Assembly (NCBI GenBank): GCA_027016965.1
Contig: JALURI010000257.1
Span: 1-19,842 of the forward strand
Origin: Geoglobus sp.
Lineage (GTDB): Archaea > Halobacteriota > Archaeoglobi > Archaeoglobales > Archaeoglobaceae
Direction of reading: 5' to 3'
DNA: 19,842 nt
The translations under genes were made by a program, and so were the position numbers. The notes under the pieces were generated by a model. It was not told the DNA's origin. It did no database searches and saw only the letters and a program-made list of their open reading frames with translations. Positions 7,849-15,170 of the stretch are shown piece after piece (the first letter of the stretch is position 1; each line of letters opens with the position of its first letter).

Positions 7849-7855
7849 TTTTTTT
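7849..7855 (+). terminator. Oligo-T terminator of the H/ACA-like RNA
   Basis: Seven T in a row, 8 nt after box ACA and before the ppsA promoter. This suits an independent short transcript. Confidence 0.55.
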
Positions 7856-7882
7856 GGCAATGTTGACACCCAATGAAAAATC

Positions 7883-7892
7883 TTTTTAATTA
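7883..7892 (+). promoter_or_regulatory. TATA box of ppsA
   Basis: TTTTTAATTA, centre near 7888, placing the start at about 7911-7914, just ahead of the ppsA start codons. Confidence 0.5.
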
Positions 7893-7922
7893 TGCCCTGT
7901 CTTCTTCAAACAGGTGGTTGTT

Positions 7923-10187
7923 ATGGGTATTCTGTGGCTGAATGAAATAGACAAAAATGACATCCCTCTTGCTGGAGGAAAGGGTGCAAACCTCGGAGAA
8001 CTGATAAGAAATGAAATACCTGTCCCAAATGGTTTTGTTATCGATAGCAGAACATTTCTTGAATTTATGGAAGCAACGGGAATACTTTATCAGGTTAACG
8101 ATATGCTGAGAGGTCTTGATGTTGAAGATACCGGGAAACTGGAAGAAACCTCGAAAAAGATCAGGGAGATCATCGAATCATCTGAAATCCCAAAAGTAAT
8201 TGAGGATGAAATGAGAACTGCTTACAGAAAACTCTGCGAAGAGGAGGGAGAGGAAGTATTTGTTGCGGTAAGGAGTTCAGCTACCGCAGAAGATCTACCT
8301 GAGGCAAGCTTTGCAGGCCAGCAGGAGACGTATCTGAATGTGAGGGGTGAGACAGATCTTGTGGATAAGGTAAGAAAGTGCTGGAGCAGCCTTTACACTC
8401 CAAGAGCAATATACTACAGGGTTCATCAGGGTTTCAGGCATGACGAGGTAAGCATTGCTGTTGTAGTCCAAAAAATGGTCAATAGCGAAAAAAGCGGGGT
8501 TATGTTCACCTCACACCCTGTAACCGGAGAAAAGCTGTGCATAATCGAGGCTGCATTCGGGCTGGGTGAGGCGATTGTCAGCGGTGCAGTCAGTCCCGAC
8601 ACATACGTGTATGATAGAACAGGCAGAAAGCTTTCAGACATCAACATTGGGGAAAAGAAAATAATGATCACAAGAGATAAGAATGGCAGAACTGTAAAGG
8701 TTGATTTGCCTCCAGAGAAGGCTAAGGAGAGGGTTTTGAGTGATCGGGAGATTGAAGAGCTTGTTAAGTTTGCCGAGCTTATTGAGAATCATTACGGCAT
8801 CCCACAAGATGTTGAATGGGGTATTGAAAAGAAGAAAGTGTATATTCTACAGTCAAGAGCCATAACGACAATTAAAGAAAGAAAGGAGGAGAAAAGCGTG
8901 AGAGGGGATGTAAATATGCTTCTTAAAGGGCTTGGAGCCTCTCCAGGTATTGGAACTGGAAAGGTAAAGATCATAGACAGTGAAAAAGAAATAAGCAAGG
9001 TTGAAGAGGGTGACATTCTTGTAACAACAATGACAACTCCCGACATGGTTCCTGCAATGAAAAGAGCCGCAGCCATTGTCACAGATGAAGGTGGAATGAC
9101 ATGCCATGCTGCCATTGTAAGTAGGGAACTTGGGGTACCTGCTGTAGTTGGAACAAAGGATGCTACAAAGATTCTGAAAGATGGAATGGTTGTTACTGTT
9201 GATGGAGAAAAGGGTCTTGTTTATGAGGGTGAGGTTGAAATTGAAAGCAGGGATGAAAAAGTCGAGGTTGTCTCTGCAGGAAAGATCATAACAGCAACAG
9301 AAGTTAAGGTGAACATATCCATTCCAGACGGTGCAAAAAGGGCATACGCTACAGGAGCTGATGGAGTGGGGCTGTTCAGAATAGAACACATGGTTCTCGG
9401 ACTTCCAAAGCATCCCATGAAATACATAAGAGACGGTGAAATTGAGGAATACATACAGAAGCTTTATGAAGGAATGAAAGAGGTTGCTGAAACTTTTTAT
9501 CCAAAACCCGTCTGGATAAGAACCCTGGATGCTCCAACCGATGAATTCAGAGCCATGGAAGGTGGAGAAAATGAGCCGATCGAAGCGAACCCGATGCTTG
9601 GATTCAGGGGAATAAGAAGGGATCTTGTTGAAGATATTCACTTCAGAGCTGAGATAAGGGCAATAAAGAGGCTGGTTGATGAGGAGCTTACAAATGTGGG
9701 AATAATGATTCCCCTTGTAACAAGGGTTGATGAGGTTAAGAGGGCAAAAGAAATAATTCTGGAGGAAGGTGTCGATCTTGACAAAATTGAGTTCGGTGTT
9801 ATGGTTGAAACTCCAGCAGCAGCGCTGATCATAGATGAAATCATAGATGTAGGTATAGACTTCATCTCCTTCGGGACAAATGATCTCACGCAGTACACCC
9901 TCGCAATTGACAGAAACAACGAAAATGTTGCATACATGTATGATGAAACCCATCCTGCTGTAATGAAGCTCATTGAGCATGTCATAAAGGTTTGCAGAGA
10001 TAAAGGAGTGAAAACGTCCATCTGTGGTCAGGCGGGAAGCTATCCCCATGTTGTTGAGAAGCTTGTGAAACTGGGCATTGACAGCGTTTCGGCAAATCCA
10101 GATGCTGTCCAGACTGTAAGAGAAACAATAGCCAGAGTTGAGAAAAGGCTAATCCTGGAGGGGTTGAGGGGTCTCAATGCTAAGTAG
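7923..10187 (+). CDS. ppsA: Phosphoenolpyruvate synthase
   Basis: Converts pyruvate, ATP and water to PEP, AMP and phosphate, the entry step of gluconeogenesis in archaea. The 754-residue protein has three domains. An ATP-grasp nucleotide-binding domain begins at GGKGANLGEL and includes VRSSATAEDLPEASFAGQQE. A swivelling phosphohistidine domain has the catalytic His395 in GGMTCHAA. A C-terminal TIM barrel has RIEHM, GFRGIRRD, GTNDLTQYTL and the catalytic Cys in CGQAGS. Start: ATG at 7923 with AGGTGG upstream is preferred. A GTG at 7914 in the same frame, adding three residues, is possible if the transcript is leaderless. The end overlaps hpt by 11 nt, so ppsA, hpt and dph2 probably form one unit. 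Confidence 0.97.
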   Translation: MGILWLNEIDKNDIPLAGGKGANLGELIRNEIPVPNGFVIDSRTFLEFMEATGILYQVNDMLRGLDVEDTGKLEETSKKIREIIESSEIPKVIEDEMRTAYRKLCEEEGEEVFVAVRSSATAEDLPEASFAGQQETYLNVRGETDLVDKVRKCWSSLYTPRAIYYRVHQGFRHDEVSIAVVVQKMVNSEKSGVMFTSHPVTGEKLCIIEAAFGLGEAIVSGAVSPDTYVYDRTGRKLSDINIGEKKIMITRDKNGRTVKVDLPPEKAKERVLSDREIEELVKFAELIENHYGIPQDVEWGIEKKKVYILQSRAITTIKERKEEKSVRGDVNMLLKGLGASPGIGTGKVKIIDSEKEISKVEEGDILVTTMTTPDMVPAMKRAAAIVTDEGGMTCHAAIVSRELGVPAVVGTKDATKILKDGMVVTVDGEKGLVYEGEVEIESRDEKVEVVSAGKIITATEVKVNISIPDGAKRAYATGADGVGLFRIEHMVLGLPKHPMKYIRDGEIEEYIQKLYEGMKEVAETFYPKPVWIRTLDAPTDEFRAMEGGENEPIEANPMLGFRGIRRDLVEDIHFRAEIRAIKRLVDEELTNVGIMIPLVTRVDEVKRAKEIILEEGVDLDKIEFGVMVETPAAALIIDEIIDVGIDFISFGTNDLTQYTLAIDRNNENVAYMYDETHPAVMKLIEHVIKVCRDKGVKTSICGQAGSYPHVVEKLVKLGIDSVSANPDAVQTVRETIARVEKRLILEGLRGLNAK

Positions 10188-10737
10188 GCTCATCAAAAGC
10201 CTGGAAAATGCGCCGGTTGTGATGAAGGGTGAATATCCCTATTTTATTCATCCTCTGACAGATGGCGTTCCTGAACTCCACCCAGACATCATCAGAGAAG
10301 CTGTATCGGGAATTATAAGGATAGCCGACCTTGATGTTGACAAGATAGTCACAGTCGAAGCAATGGGAATCCCAATCGCTACAGCTCTCAGCCTTGCTGT
10401 CAGCATTCCAGTTGTGGTTGTGAGAAAAAGGGAATATGGTCTCCCCAATGAAATAGTTGTCAACCAGGAAACCGGATATTCGAAGGGAAAGCTTTACATC
10501 AACGGAATAGAGAGAGGCGACAGGGTGATTATGGTTGACGACGTTATATCAACAGGAAAGACAGCACTCGCAACTTTAAAAGCTCTTGAAATGGCAGGAA
10601 CAGAGGTCAGAGATTTTATTGCAGTAGTCGAAAAGGGTGATGGGGCTAAAAAGCTCAGAGAGATGGGTTACAGAATAAAAAGTCTTGTTAAAATTGAGGT
10701 CAGCAGGGATGGTGTCAGAATCGTCGATCATATTTGA
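10177..10737 (+). CDS. hpt: Hypoxanthine/guanine phosphoribosyltransferase, archaeal type
   Basis: Purine salvage enzyme that attaches hypoxanthine or guanine to PRPP. The 186-residue protein follows the archaeal Hpt pattern closely: YPYFIHPLTDGVPELHP near the N-terminus, a KREYGLPNE segment, ETGYSKGKLYINGIE, and the PRPP-binding motif VIMVDDVISTGKTA at about 116-129. This is the same order as the Methanocaldococcus Hpt I recall. The ATG lies inside the end of ppsA with GAGGG 6 nt upstream, so translation is coupled. The 3' end overlaps dph2 by 29 nt. An orotate or adenine transferase is less likely given the conserved substrate-loop sequence. Confidence 0.92.
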   Translation: MLSRLIKSLENAPVVMKGEYPYFIHPLTDGVPELHPDIIREAVSGIIRIADLDVDKIVTVEAMGIPIATALSLAVSIPVVVVRKREYGLPNEIVVNQETGYSKGKLYINGIERGDRVIMVDDVISTGKTALATLKALEMAGTEVRDFIAVVEKGDGAKKLREMGYRIKSLVKIEVSRDGVRIVDHI

Positions 10738-11674
10738 CAGAATAGATTTTTTATCCATTCTCCATAAAATTAAATCAGCCTCCACCATTGGAGTTCAGAT
10801 TCCGAATGGCTTGAAATACTATGCAAGAGATATTTCAGATTTTTTAAAAAATGAAGGTTATAAAGTTATAATTTCCGGAAAACCCACCTACGGTGCCTGT
10901 GATATAGACACGGGCATTCTCAGTGAGGTGGATTACTTACTGCATTTTGCCCACACAAAAATGGTGGAAGTCGAGAGGGTGATATACGTTCCCTACAAGA
11001 TAGATTATTCTGTGGATACTGGGCTTCTCAAAAACAGTGTTGAAGAAAGAAAAATAGCGATCATAGGTACAGCCTCCTACGCCTGGAAGTTTGTAGAAGT
11101 TAAAAAAACTCTTGAAGATGCAGGTTTTTCTGTTGAGCTGAAAAGGGGATTGGGGGTAGAGTATCCTGGACAGATCCTCGGTTGCAACTATTCATGTCTG
11201 AAAGAACTGAAATCGGATGCAGTTGTTTTCATTGGAGACGGGAAATTTCATCCCATTGGGGCAGCCCTGCTAAGTCAGAAAAAAGTTTACTCATACTCAC
11301 CCATTTCAAATGAGATTATTACTGTTCAGCTGGATGATTTTCTGAAGAAAAGATATCTGGCGATATCAAAAGCTATGGACTCAGAGAATTTCGGCATAAT
11401 AGTATCCTCAAAAATCGGTCAGAAGAAACTCAGACTGGCATTTGAGCTTCAAAAGCTTGCCAGTGAGAAGGGAAAGAATGCCGAAATAATCTATGTCGAT
11501 GAAATAACACCACATATGCTTGACAATTTCAGATTTGGAGCGTATGTTAACACAGCATGTCCAAGACTGACTTTTGACGATTATACCAGATTTTCAGGGA
11601 GGATAATTTCACCTGAAGAATTCAGGATTGTGATTGGTATTAGAGATATTGCGGATTACAGATTTGATTTCTGA
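10709..11674 (+). CDS. dph2: 2-(3-amino-3-carboxypropyl)histidine synthase Dph2
   Basis: First step of diphthamide synthesis: a non-canonical radical-SAM enzyme that transfers the aminocarboxypropyl group of SAM to a histidine of translation factor EF-2. The 321-residue protein has the three cluster-binding cysteines of the family: Cys64 in PTYGACDID, one of Cys159/Cys163 in GCNYSCL (Cys163 by position), and Cys284 in NTACPRLTFDDY. These spacings match archaeal Dph2. The ATG at 10709 has GAGGT 9 nt upstream and begins inside hpt. An in-frame upstream start at 10685 would lengthen the overlap and is less likely. The 3' side has short T-runs (11685-11689, 11711-11716) that could end the transcript. 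Confidence 0.95.
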   Translation: MVSESSIIFDRIDFLSILHKIKSASTIGVQIPNGLKYYARDISDFLKNEGYKVIISGKPTYGACDIDTGILSEVDYLLHFAHTKMVEVERVIYVPYKIDYSVDTGLLKNSVEERKIAIIGTASYAWKFVEVKKTLEDAGFSVELKRGLGVEYPGQILGCNYSCLKELKSDAVVFIGDGKFHPIGAALLSQKKVYSYSPISNEIITVQLDDFLKKRYLAISKAMDSENFGIIVSSKIGQKKLRLAFELQKLASEKGKNAEIIYVDEITPHMLDNFRFGAYVNTACPRLTFDDYTRFSGRIISPEEFRIVIGIRDIADYRFDF

Positions 11675-11780
11675 ACGTTCCTGATTTTTATTTCAGATAG
11701 ATATAATAGAATTTTTTACATTTCAGGAAATTTTGGTATGGTTAAATTCAGTAAAGTTTTTATTCGATGAGTTTCAAATA

Positions 11781-11800
11781 ATAATTGCAATAACAATTAT
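11781..11800. repeat. Inverted repeat ahead of the Cys-rich gene
   Basis: ATAATTG (11781-11787) and CAATTAT (11794-11800) form a 7-bp perfect palindrome with a 6-nt spacer, just upstream of the ribosome-binding site of the next gene. Either an operator or chance in AT-rich DNA. Confidence 0.35.
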
Positions 11801-11816
11801 GATGAGGGTGGAATGA

Positions 11817-12041
11817 ATGTGCGATGGATGTGAGATGAGAGTGAGAGTCAGGGTGAGAAAAACCGAGACAAGAATTGTAATCGATATTAGGAGCAGAAAG
11901 GTGGATGTCATAGAATGCAATCTGATGAAAAACAGATGCTTTACATGTGTCCCATTTTGCGAAACAATTGTTGCTGCCAAGGATTTTGCATTCAAACGCC
12001 GGAAACCAAAAGGGGAGGTTATACTCGAATCTTACAGATGA
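11817..12041 (+). CDS. Small Cys-rich protein, unknown function
   Basis: A 74-residue protein that I do not recognise. It has six cysteines: Cys2 and Cys5 in MCDGCE, Cys34, then Cys41, Cys44 and Cys48 in RCFTCVPFC. The middle is strongly alternating basic and hydrophobic (RVRVRVRK, then RIVIDIRS), which suggests beta strands. The pattern suggests a small zinc- or Fe-S-binding protein. GAGGGTGG lies 5 nt upstream of the ATG, and a second ATG at 11813 in another frame is followed quickly by a stop. It stands alone between dph2 and the S13 operon. Coding potential is supported by the ribosome-binding site, the ordered cysteines and AGA/AGG arginine use, but it needs homologues to be sure. Confidence 0.6.
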   Translation: MCDGCEMRVRVRVRKTETRIVIDIRSRKVDVIECNLMKNRCFTCVPFCETIVAAKDFAFKRRKPKGEVILESYR

Positions 12042-12079
12042 GATTTTTTTATTATCTCTTCTTATTTCTGAAGTGGTAT

Positions 12080-12259
12080 TTAGCTTTTTATCCCGTCATA
12101 TGAGAACCATTTTTGCATTATGTAAAATCCCAGATCCTTCATGAGTCTGATGAATCCATAACTCAGTTTCCTGTACAGGTTATCCTTGTTTTGTTTGACA
12201 TATGGATAGCAATTACTGTAATGCTCTTCCTTTGCAGATTTAAATTCAGCATTCAGCAC
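12080..12259 (-). CDS. Possible small protein or gene remnant, unknown
   Basis: A minus-strand frame of 59 codons from a GTG at 12257-12259 to TAA, open back to a TGA at 12275-12277. The translation is protein-like: a charged N-terminal part with SAKEEHYSNCYPYVKQNK, then an amphipathic stretch KLSYGFIRLMKDLGFYI ending in WFSYDGIKS. There is no well-spaced ribosome-binding site at the GTG. The same frame continues upstream beyond the TGA for 12 more codons to an ATG, so this may be the 3' part of a decayed gene. I do not recognise the family. The opposite strand is also open here but has a less protein-like composition. Confidence 0.35.
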   Translation of the reverse strand: MLNAEFKSAKEEHYSNCYPYVKQNKDNLYRKLSYGFIRLMKDLGFYIMQKWFSYDGIKS

Positions 12260-12350
12260 ACCTGCAGTGATCTCTCAAAACAAATTCCGAGCTCTACATT
12301 CCAACCCACCCATAATGGATCGATGAGGTGTGCAAATATTACTCTCAGCA

Positions 12351-12362
12351 ATATTTAAATAT
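12351..12362 (+). promoter_or_regulatory. TATA box of the S13-S4-S11 operon
   Basis: ATATTTAAATAT, a perfect palindrome, predicts a start near 12382. That lies downstream of the GTG at 12379 and upstream of the ribosome-binding site GAGGGTGAT, which decides in favour of the ATG at 12397 for S13. Confidence 0.65.
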
Positions 12363-12396
12363 CTTCTCTTGAAGGCAAGTGGCAGAGGGTGATGGA

Positions 12397-12843
12397 ATGG
12401 AGGAAGGGTTCAAGCACATTGTCAGGATCGCAGATACAGATCTGGATGGTAAGAAACCGGTGATTCATGCTCTGACAGGAATCAAAGGAGTTGGGCTCAG
12501 ACTTGCAAGATCGGTTGTGTACAGTCTTGGTATTGATCCTCAAAGGAAACTTGGAGAGATGGATGAAGAATCAATTTCAAAACTGAAGAAGTTCATTGAG
12601 GAGGAAATTGAAACACTACCTCCATGGCTTCTTAACAGAAGAAAGGACTACCACACAGGCAAAGATTTACATCTGCTCAACAAGGACATTGATTTTGCCA
12701 AAATGCTTGATGTAGAAAGAATGATCAAAATAAGAGCATACAGAGGCATGAGGCATGCAAGAGGTTACAAGGCAAGGGGTCAGAGGACAAGATCAACTGG
12801 AAGAAAGGGTGCAACTGTCGGTGTCATCAGAAGAAAGAAGTGA
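12397..12843 (+). CDS. rps13: 30S ribosomal protein S13 (uS13)
   Basis: Small-subunit head protein that contacts the P-site tRNA and the central bridge to the 50S subunit. The protein is 148 residues from this ATG. It starts MEEGFKHIVRIADTDLDG, has the helix-hairpin-helix ALTGIKGVGLRLA, and ends in the basic tail with RGMRHARGYKARGQRTRSTG typical of uS13. The predicted transcription start and GAGGGTGAT support the ATG at 12397; GTG 12379 in frame would add six residues. It opens the classical archaeal S13-S4-S11-RpoD cluster, with S4 starting 10 nt downstream. Confidence 0.96.
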   Translation: MEEGFKHIVRIADTDLDGKKPVIHALTGIKGVGLRLARSVVYSLGIDPQRKLGEMDEESISKLKKFIEEEIETLPPWLLNRRKDYHTGKDLHLLNKDIDFAKMLDVERMIKIRAYRGMRHARGYKARGQRTRSTGRKGATVGVIRRKK

Positions 12844-12853
12844 GGTGAAGTGA

Positions 12854-13375
12854 ATGGGTGATCCAAAAAAGCCAAAGAAAAAATACACAACTCCAACCAA
12901 GCCATGGGACAGAGTTAGGCTTGAAAAAGAAACTCCACTTGTGATCAAATACGGTTTGAGGAACAAACGAGAGCTCTGGAGATTCCAGAATTTGCTCAGA
13001 AAATACAGAAGGGTTGCAAGAGACCTACTGGCAAAAGTCAATTTTCCGGGTAGAGAGGGTGAGCTTGCAAAGGCAAAAGCCCAGCAGGTCATAAAAAAGC
13101 TCACCAGAATGGGAATACTTCCTGAAAACTCAACTCTCGACGACATTCTAAATCTGACAGTTGAAGATTTTCTTGAAAGGAGACTTCAGACCATTGTTTA
13201 CAGGCAGGGTCTTGCAAAGACAATAAAACAGGCGAGACAGATGATAGTCCATGGTCACATAGCAGTTGATGGAAGGAGGGTAACCTCGCCAAGCTTTATT
13301 GTTGAGAAGGAATTTGAAAGCAAAATAGGATATTACAGCAGTTCATCATTTTCTAAACAGGTAGTGGAGGGATAA
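12854..13375 (+). CDS. rps4: 30S ribosomal protein S4 (uS4)
   Basis: Primary 16S rRNA-binding assembly protein of the small subunit. The 173-residue archaeal form begins [19 protein letters not shown]. It carries the S4 RNA-binding motif in its C-terminal part ([20 protein letters not shown], then [17 protein letters not shown]). It lacks the N-terminal zinc domain of bacterial S4, as is normal here. GAGGTGA precedes the ATG. Its stop is one base before the S11 ATG. Confidence 0.97.
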   Translation: MGDPKKPKKKYTTPTKPWDRVRLEKETPLVIKYGLRNKRELWRFQNLLRKYRRVARDLLAKVNFPGREGELAKAKAQQVIKKLTRMGILPENSTLDDILNLTVEDFLERRLQTIVYRQGLAKTIKQARQMIVHGHIAVDGRRVTSPSFIVEKEFESKIGYYSSSSFSKQVVEG

Positions 13376-13376
13376 T

Positions 13377-13778
13377 ATGGCTGAAAAGAAAAAAAGAAAT
13401 GTTTGGGGAATTGCTCACATCTATTCATCCTACAACAATACGATAATAACAATAACAGACATAACAGGACGTGAAACGATTGCAAGAATAAGTGGAGGAA
13501 TGGTCGTTAAAGCTGGAAGAGATGAGGGGAATCCATATACAGCTATGCAGGCAGCGTTGAGAGTTGCAGAGGTTGCAAAGGAGAAGGGCATTGAGGGAGT
13601 ACATATCAAGGTCAGAGCTCCGGGAGGAAACAAACATACAACTCCCGGACCAGGTGCTCAGGCAACAATCAGAGCACTTGCAAGAGCAGGTCTTAAGATT
13701 GGAAGAATTGAAGATGTTACACCAATACCACACGATGGCACCAGACCCAGGGGTGGAAAGAGGGGAAGAAGAGTTTAA
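13377..13778 (+). CDS. rps11: 30S ribosomal protein S11 (uS11)
   Basis: Platform protein of the small subunit near the mRNA exit. The 133-residue protein has the family core [17 protein letters not shown], the glycine-rich [15 protein letters not shown] and [18 protein letters not shown]. The terminal signature is [26 protein letters not shown] lies close upstream of the ATG, within the end of rps4. A T-run follows the gene, so some transcripts may end here. Confidence 0.97.
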   Translation: MAEKKKRNVWGIAHIYSSYNNTIITITDITGRETIARISGGMVVKAGRDEGNPYTAMQAALRVAEVAKEKGIEGVHIKVRAPGGNKHTTPGPGAQATIRALARAGLKIGRIEDVTPIPHDGTRPRGGKRGRRV

Positions 13779-13781
13779 AAC
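13774..13781 (+). promoter_or_regulatory. Possible internal TATA box for rpoD
   Basis: TTTAAAAC overlapping the S11 stop codon. The predicted start near 13803 would give rpoD its own short leader containing GGTGA. Confidence 0.4.
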
Positions 13782-13792
13782 TTTAAGTTTTG

Positions 13793-13799
13793 TTTTTTT
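13793..13799 (+). terminator. Oligo-T run between S11 and RpoD
   Basis: Seven T in a row, 15 nt after the S11 stop, preceded by another T-rich stretch. It could terminate or reduce readthrough from the ribosomal genes into rpoD. Confidence 0.45.
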
Positions 13800-13812
13800 C
13801 TGGTGAGAGATT

Positions 13813-14598
13813 ATGAAGGTTGAAATACTAAAAAATGACGGGCTTTATGGAGAATTTATACTGAAAAACTCAAATCCAGCTTTCGCCAATGCATGGAGGA
13901 GGGCAATGAAAAGTCATGTCCCTGTTCTTGCAGTAGATTACGTTGATTTTTACATGAATTCATCGTTCCTTTACGATGAGGTTCTTGCCCACAGAATCGG
14001 GCTAATCCCCCTTATAACAGATCTGGATAAGTTCAATCTCCAGGATGAGTGTGTTTGTGGTGGAGAAGGCTGTCCCAGCTGTCAGATATCTTTAAGACTG
14101 AATGTTGAGGGGCCAAGAACAGTTTATTCGGGAGACTTTGTTTCAGATGACCCGGAAACAAGACCTGTTTTTGACAACATACCCATAATCGAACTCTATC
14201 AGGGTCAGCAGATAATGGTTGAAGCCGTTGCAAGACTTGGCTTTGGTCGAGAACATGCAAAGTTTCAGCCCGTTTCTGTTTGCGTGTACAGGATGCTTGC
14301 AAGTGTGAGAATAAAAAGTTCATGTTCATCATGTCTGAAATGTATCGAAATCTGCCCAAAGAATGTTTTTTCAGTTGAAAATGGCACTGTTACAGTGAGA
14401 GACGAGTTCAGCTGCATCCTCTGCAGGGATTGTCTGAAGGTTTGCGACGAAAATGCAATTGAGATTTCTGAAACAGATGACTTTCATTTCAAGGTAGAAT
14501 CAGTGGGGCAGATGAATGTCAGAGATGTTGCAAAAAGAGCTCTTGAGGCAATAAAGTCAAAGGCTGAAGAGATGAATTCCCTCATGGATGAGCTGTAA
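13813..14598 (+). CDS. rpoD: RNA polymerase subunit D with two 4Fe-4S motifs
   Basis: Archaeal counterpart of bacterial RNA polymerase alpha (eukaryotic Rpb3), which dimerises with RpoL and nucleates enzyme assembly. The 261-residue protein begins MKVEILKNDG, has the conserved SNPAFANAWRRAM and EVLAHRIGLIPL, and returns to the dimerisation domain at the C-terminus. Domain 3 carries two complete ferredoxin motifs: Cys171, 174, 177 and 181, with Pro after the last, and Cys201, 204, 207 and 211. Two intact clusters are known in some euryarchaeal RpoD proteins, while others keep one or none. The Cys-rich CVCGGEGCPSCQ at 80-91 is additional. The ATG follows GGTGAGAG. The zinc-ribbon gene starts 2 nt after the stop. 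Confidence 0.97.
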   Translation: MKVEILKNDGLYGEFILKNSNPAFANAWRRAMKSHVPVLAVDYVDFYMNSSFLYDEVLAHRIGLIPLITDLDKFNLQDECVCGGEGCPSCQISLRLNVEGPRTVYSGDFVSDDPETRPVFDNIPIIELYQGQQIMVEAVARLGFGREHAKFQPVSVCVYRMLASVRIKSSCSSCLKCIEICPKNVFSVENGTVTVRDEFSCILCRDCLKVCDENAIEISETDDFHFKVESVGQMNVRDVAKRALEAIKSKAEEMNSLMDEL

Positions 14599-14600
14599 AA

Positions 14601-15170
14601 ATGAAAATAGAAATCTACTGTGATTCCTGCAAAGAGGAGGTCGTCCATGAGCAAATCACTCCATCTAAGAATCTGTTCAGATGCGAGAACTGCGGTTCTG
14701 TCATTGAAGTAACCCCGGTAAAGAAAGTGGAAATCAGAGCAATCATCAGCATGGATGATATATCTGAAAAAGGAAAGGTTGATCTCCCAAGATCTGAAAT
14801 TATTCAAAAAGGTCAGGAAATCGTTGTTGAAACAGACATCGGATACAGAATTGGGGAAATCACTTCAATAGAACTTGAAAATGGAAAAAGAGTTGAAATC
14901 GCCTCAGCAGAGGATGTTAAAACATTATGGCTCAGGGATGTTGGAGAGGTCAAAGTCAGGATAAGTCTTCACAAAGGATCTGTGACAACACCGTATGAAA
15001 TATTCACTTCTGGCGAGGCTGAGTTCAGTGTAGGGGAGATACTTCCTGTTGAAGGTAGAAATTACAGAATTACAAGAATAAAACTGATCAATGGCGGTTT
15101 GCTTAAAAAAAATGGTAGAAGTGCAAAAGCAAAGGAGATAAAAAGGATATATGCCAGATTTATCAGATAA
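14601..15170 (+). CDS. Zinc-ribbon protein, HVO_0476-like family
   Basis: A 189-residue archaeal protein. The N-terminal zinc ribbon has Cys8 and Cys11 in YCDSCKEE, and a second CxxC pair in FRCENCGS (Cys28, Cys31). The remainder is beta-rich, with no catalytic motif that I can name. I match it to the HVO_0476-type zinc finger family from the general layout; a biochemical function is not established to my knowledge. It starts 2 nt after rpoD, and its 3' end overlaps the next gene by 20 nt. Co-transcription with rpoD suggests a link to transcription or translation, which is inference from position only. Confidence 0.75.
   Translation: MKIEIYCDSCKEEVVHEQITPSKNLFRCENCGSVIEVTPVKKVEIRAIISMDDISEKGKVDLPRSEIIQKGQEIVVETDIGYRIGEITSIELENGKRVEIASAEDVKTLWLRDVGEVKVRISLHKGSVTTPYEIFTSGEAEFSVGEILPVEGRNYRITRIKLINGGLLKKNGRSAKAKEIKRIYARFIR

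Noticed and set aside
8853..10049. 398-codon minus-strand frame opposite ppsA
   Set aside because: Phe/Cys/Asn-rich translation with no motif; an antisense reading of the PEP synthase coding sequence.
11799..11805. Perfect box C (ATGATGA), possible C/D guide RNA
   Set aside because: No box D (CTGA) or D'/C' pair follows at a usable distance, and the bases overlap the ribosome-binding region of the Cys-rich gene.
12113..12358. 81-codon plus-strand frame upstream of S13
   Set aside because: Its composition is Ser/Ile/Phe-rich and unlike neighbouring proteins, it has no ribosome-binding site, it lies opposite a better minus-strand frame, and it runs into the S13 promoter.
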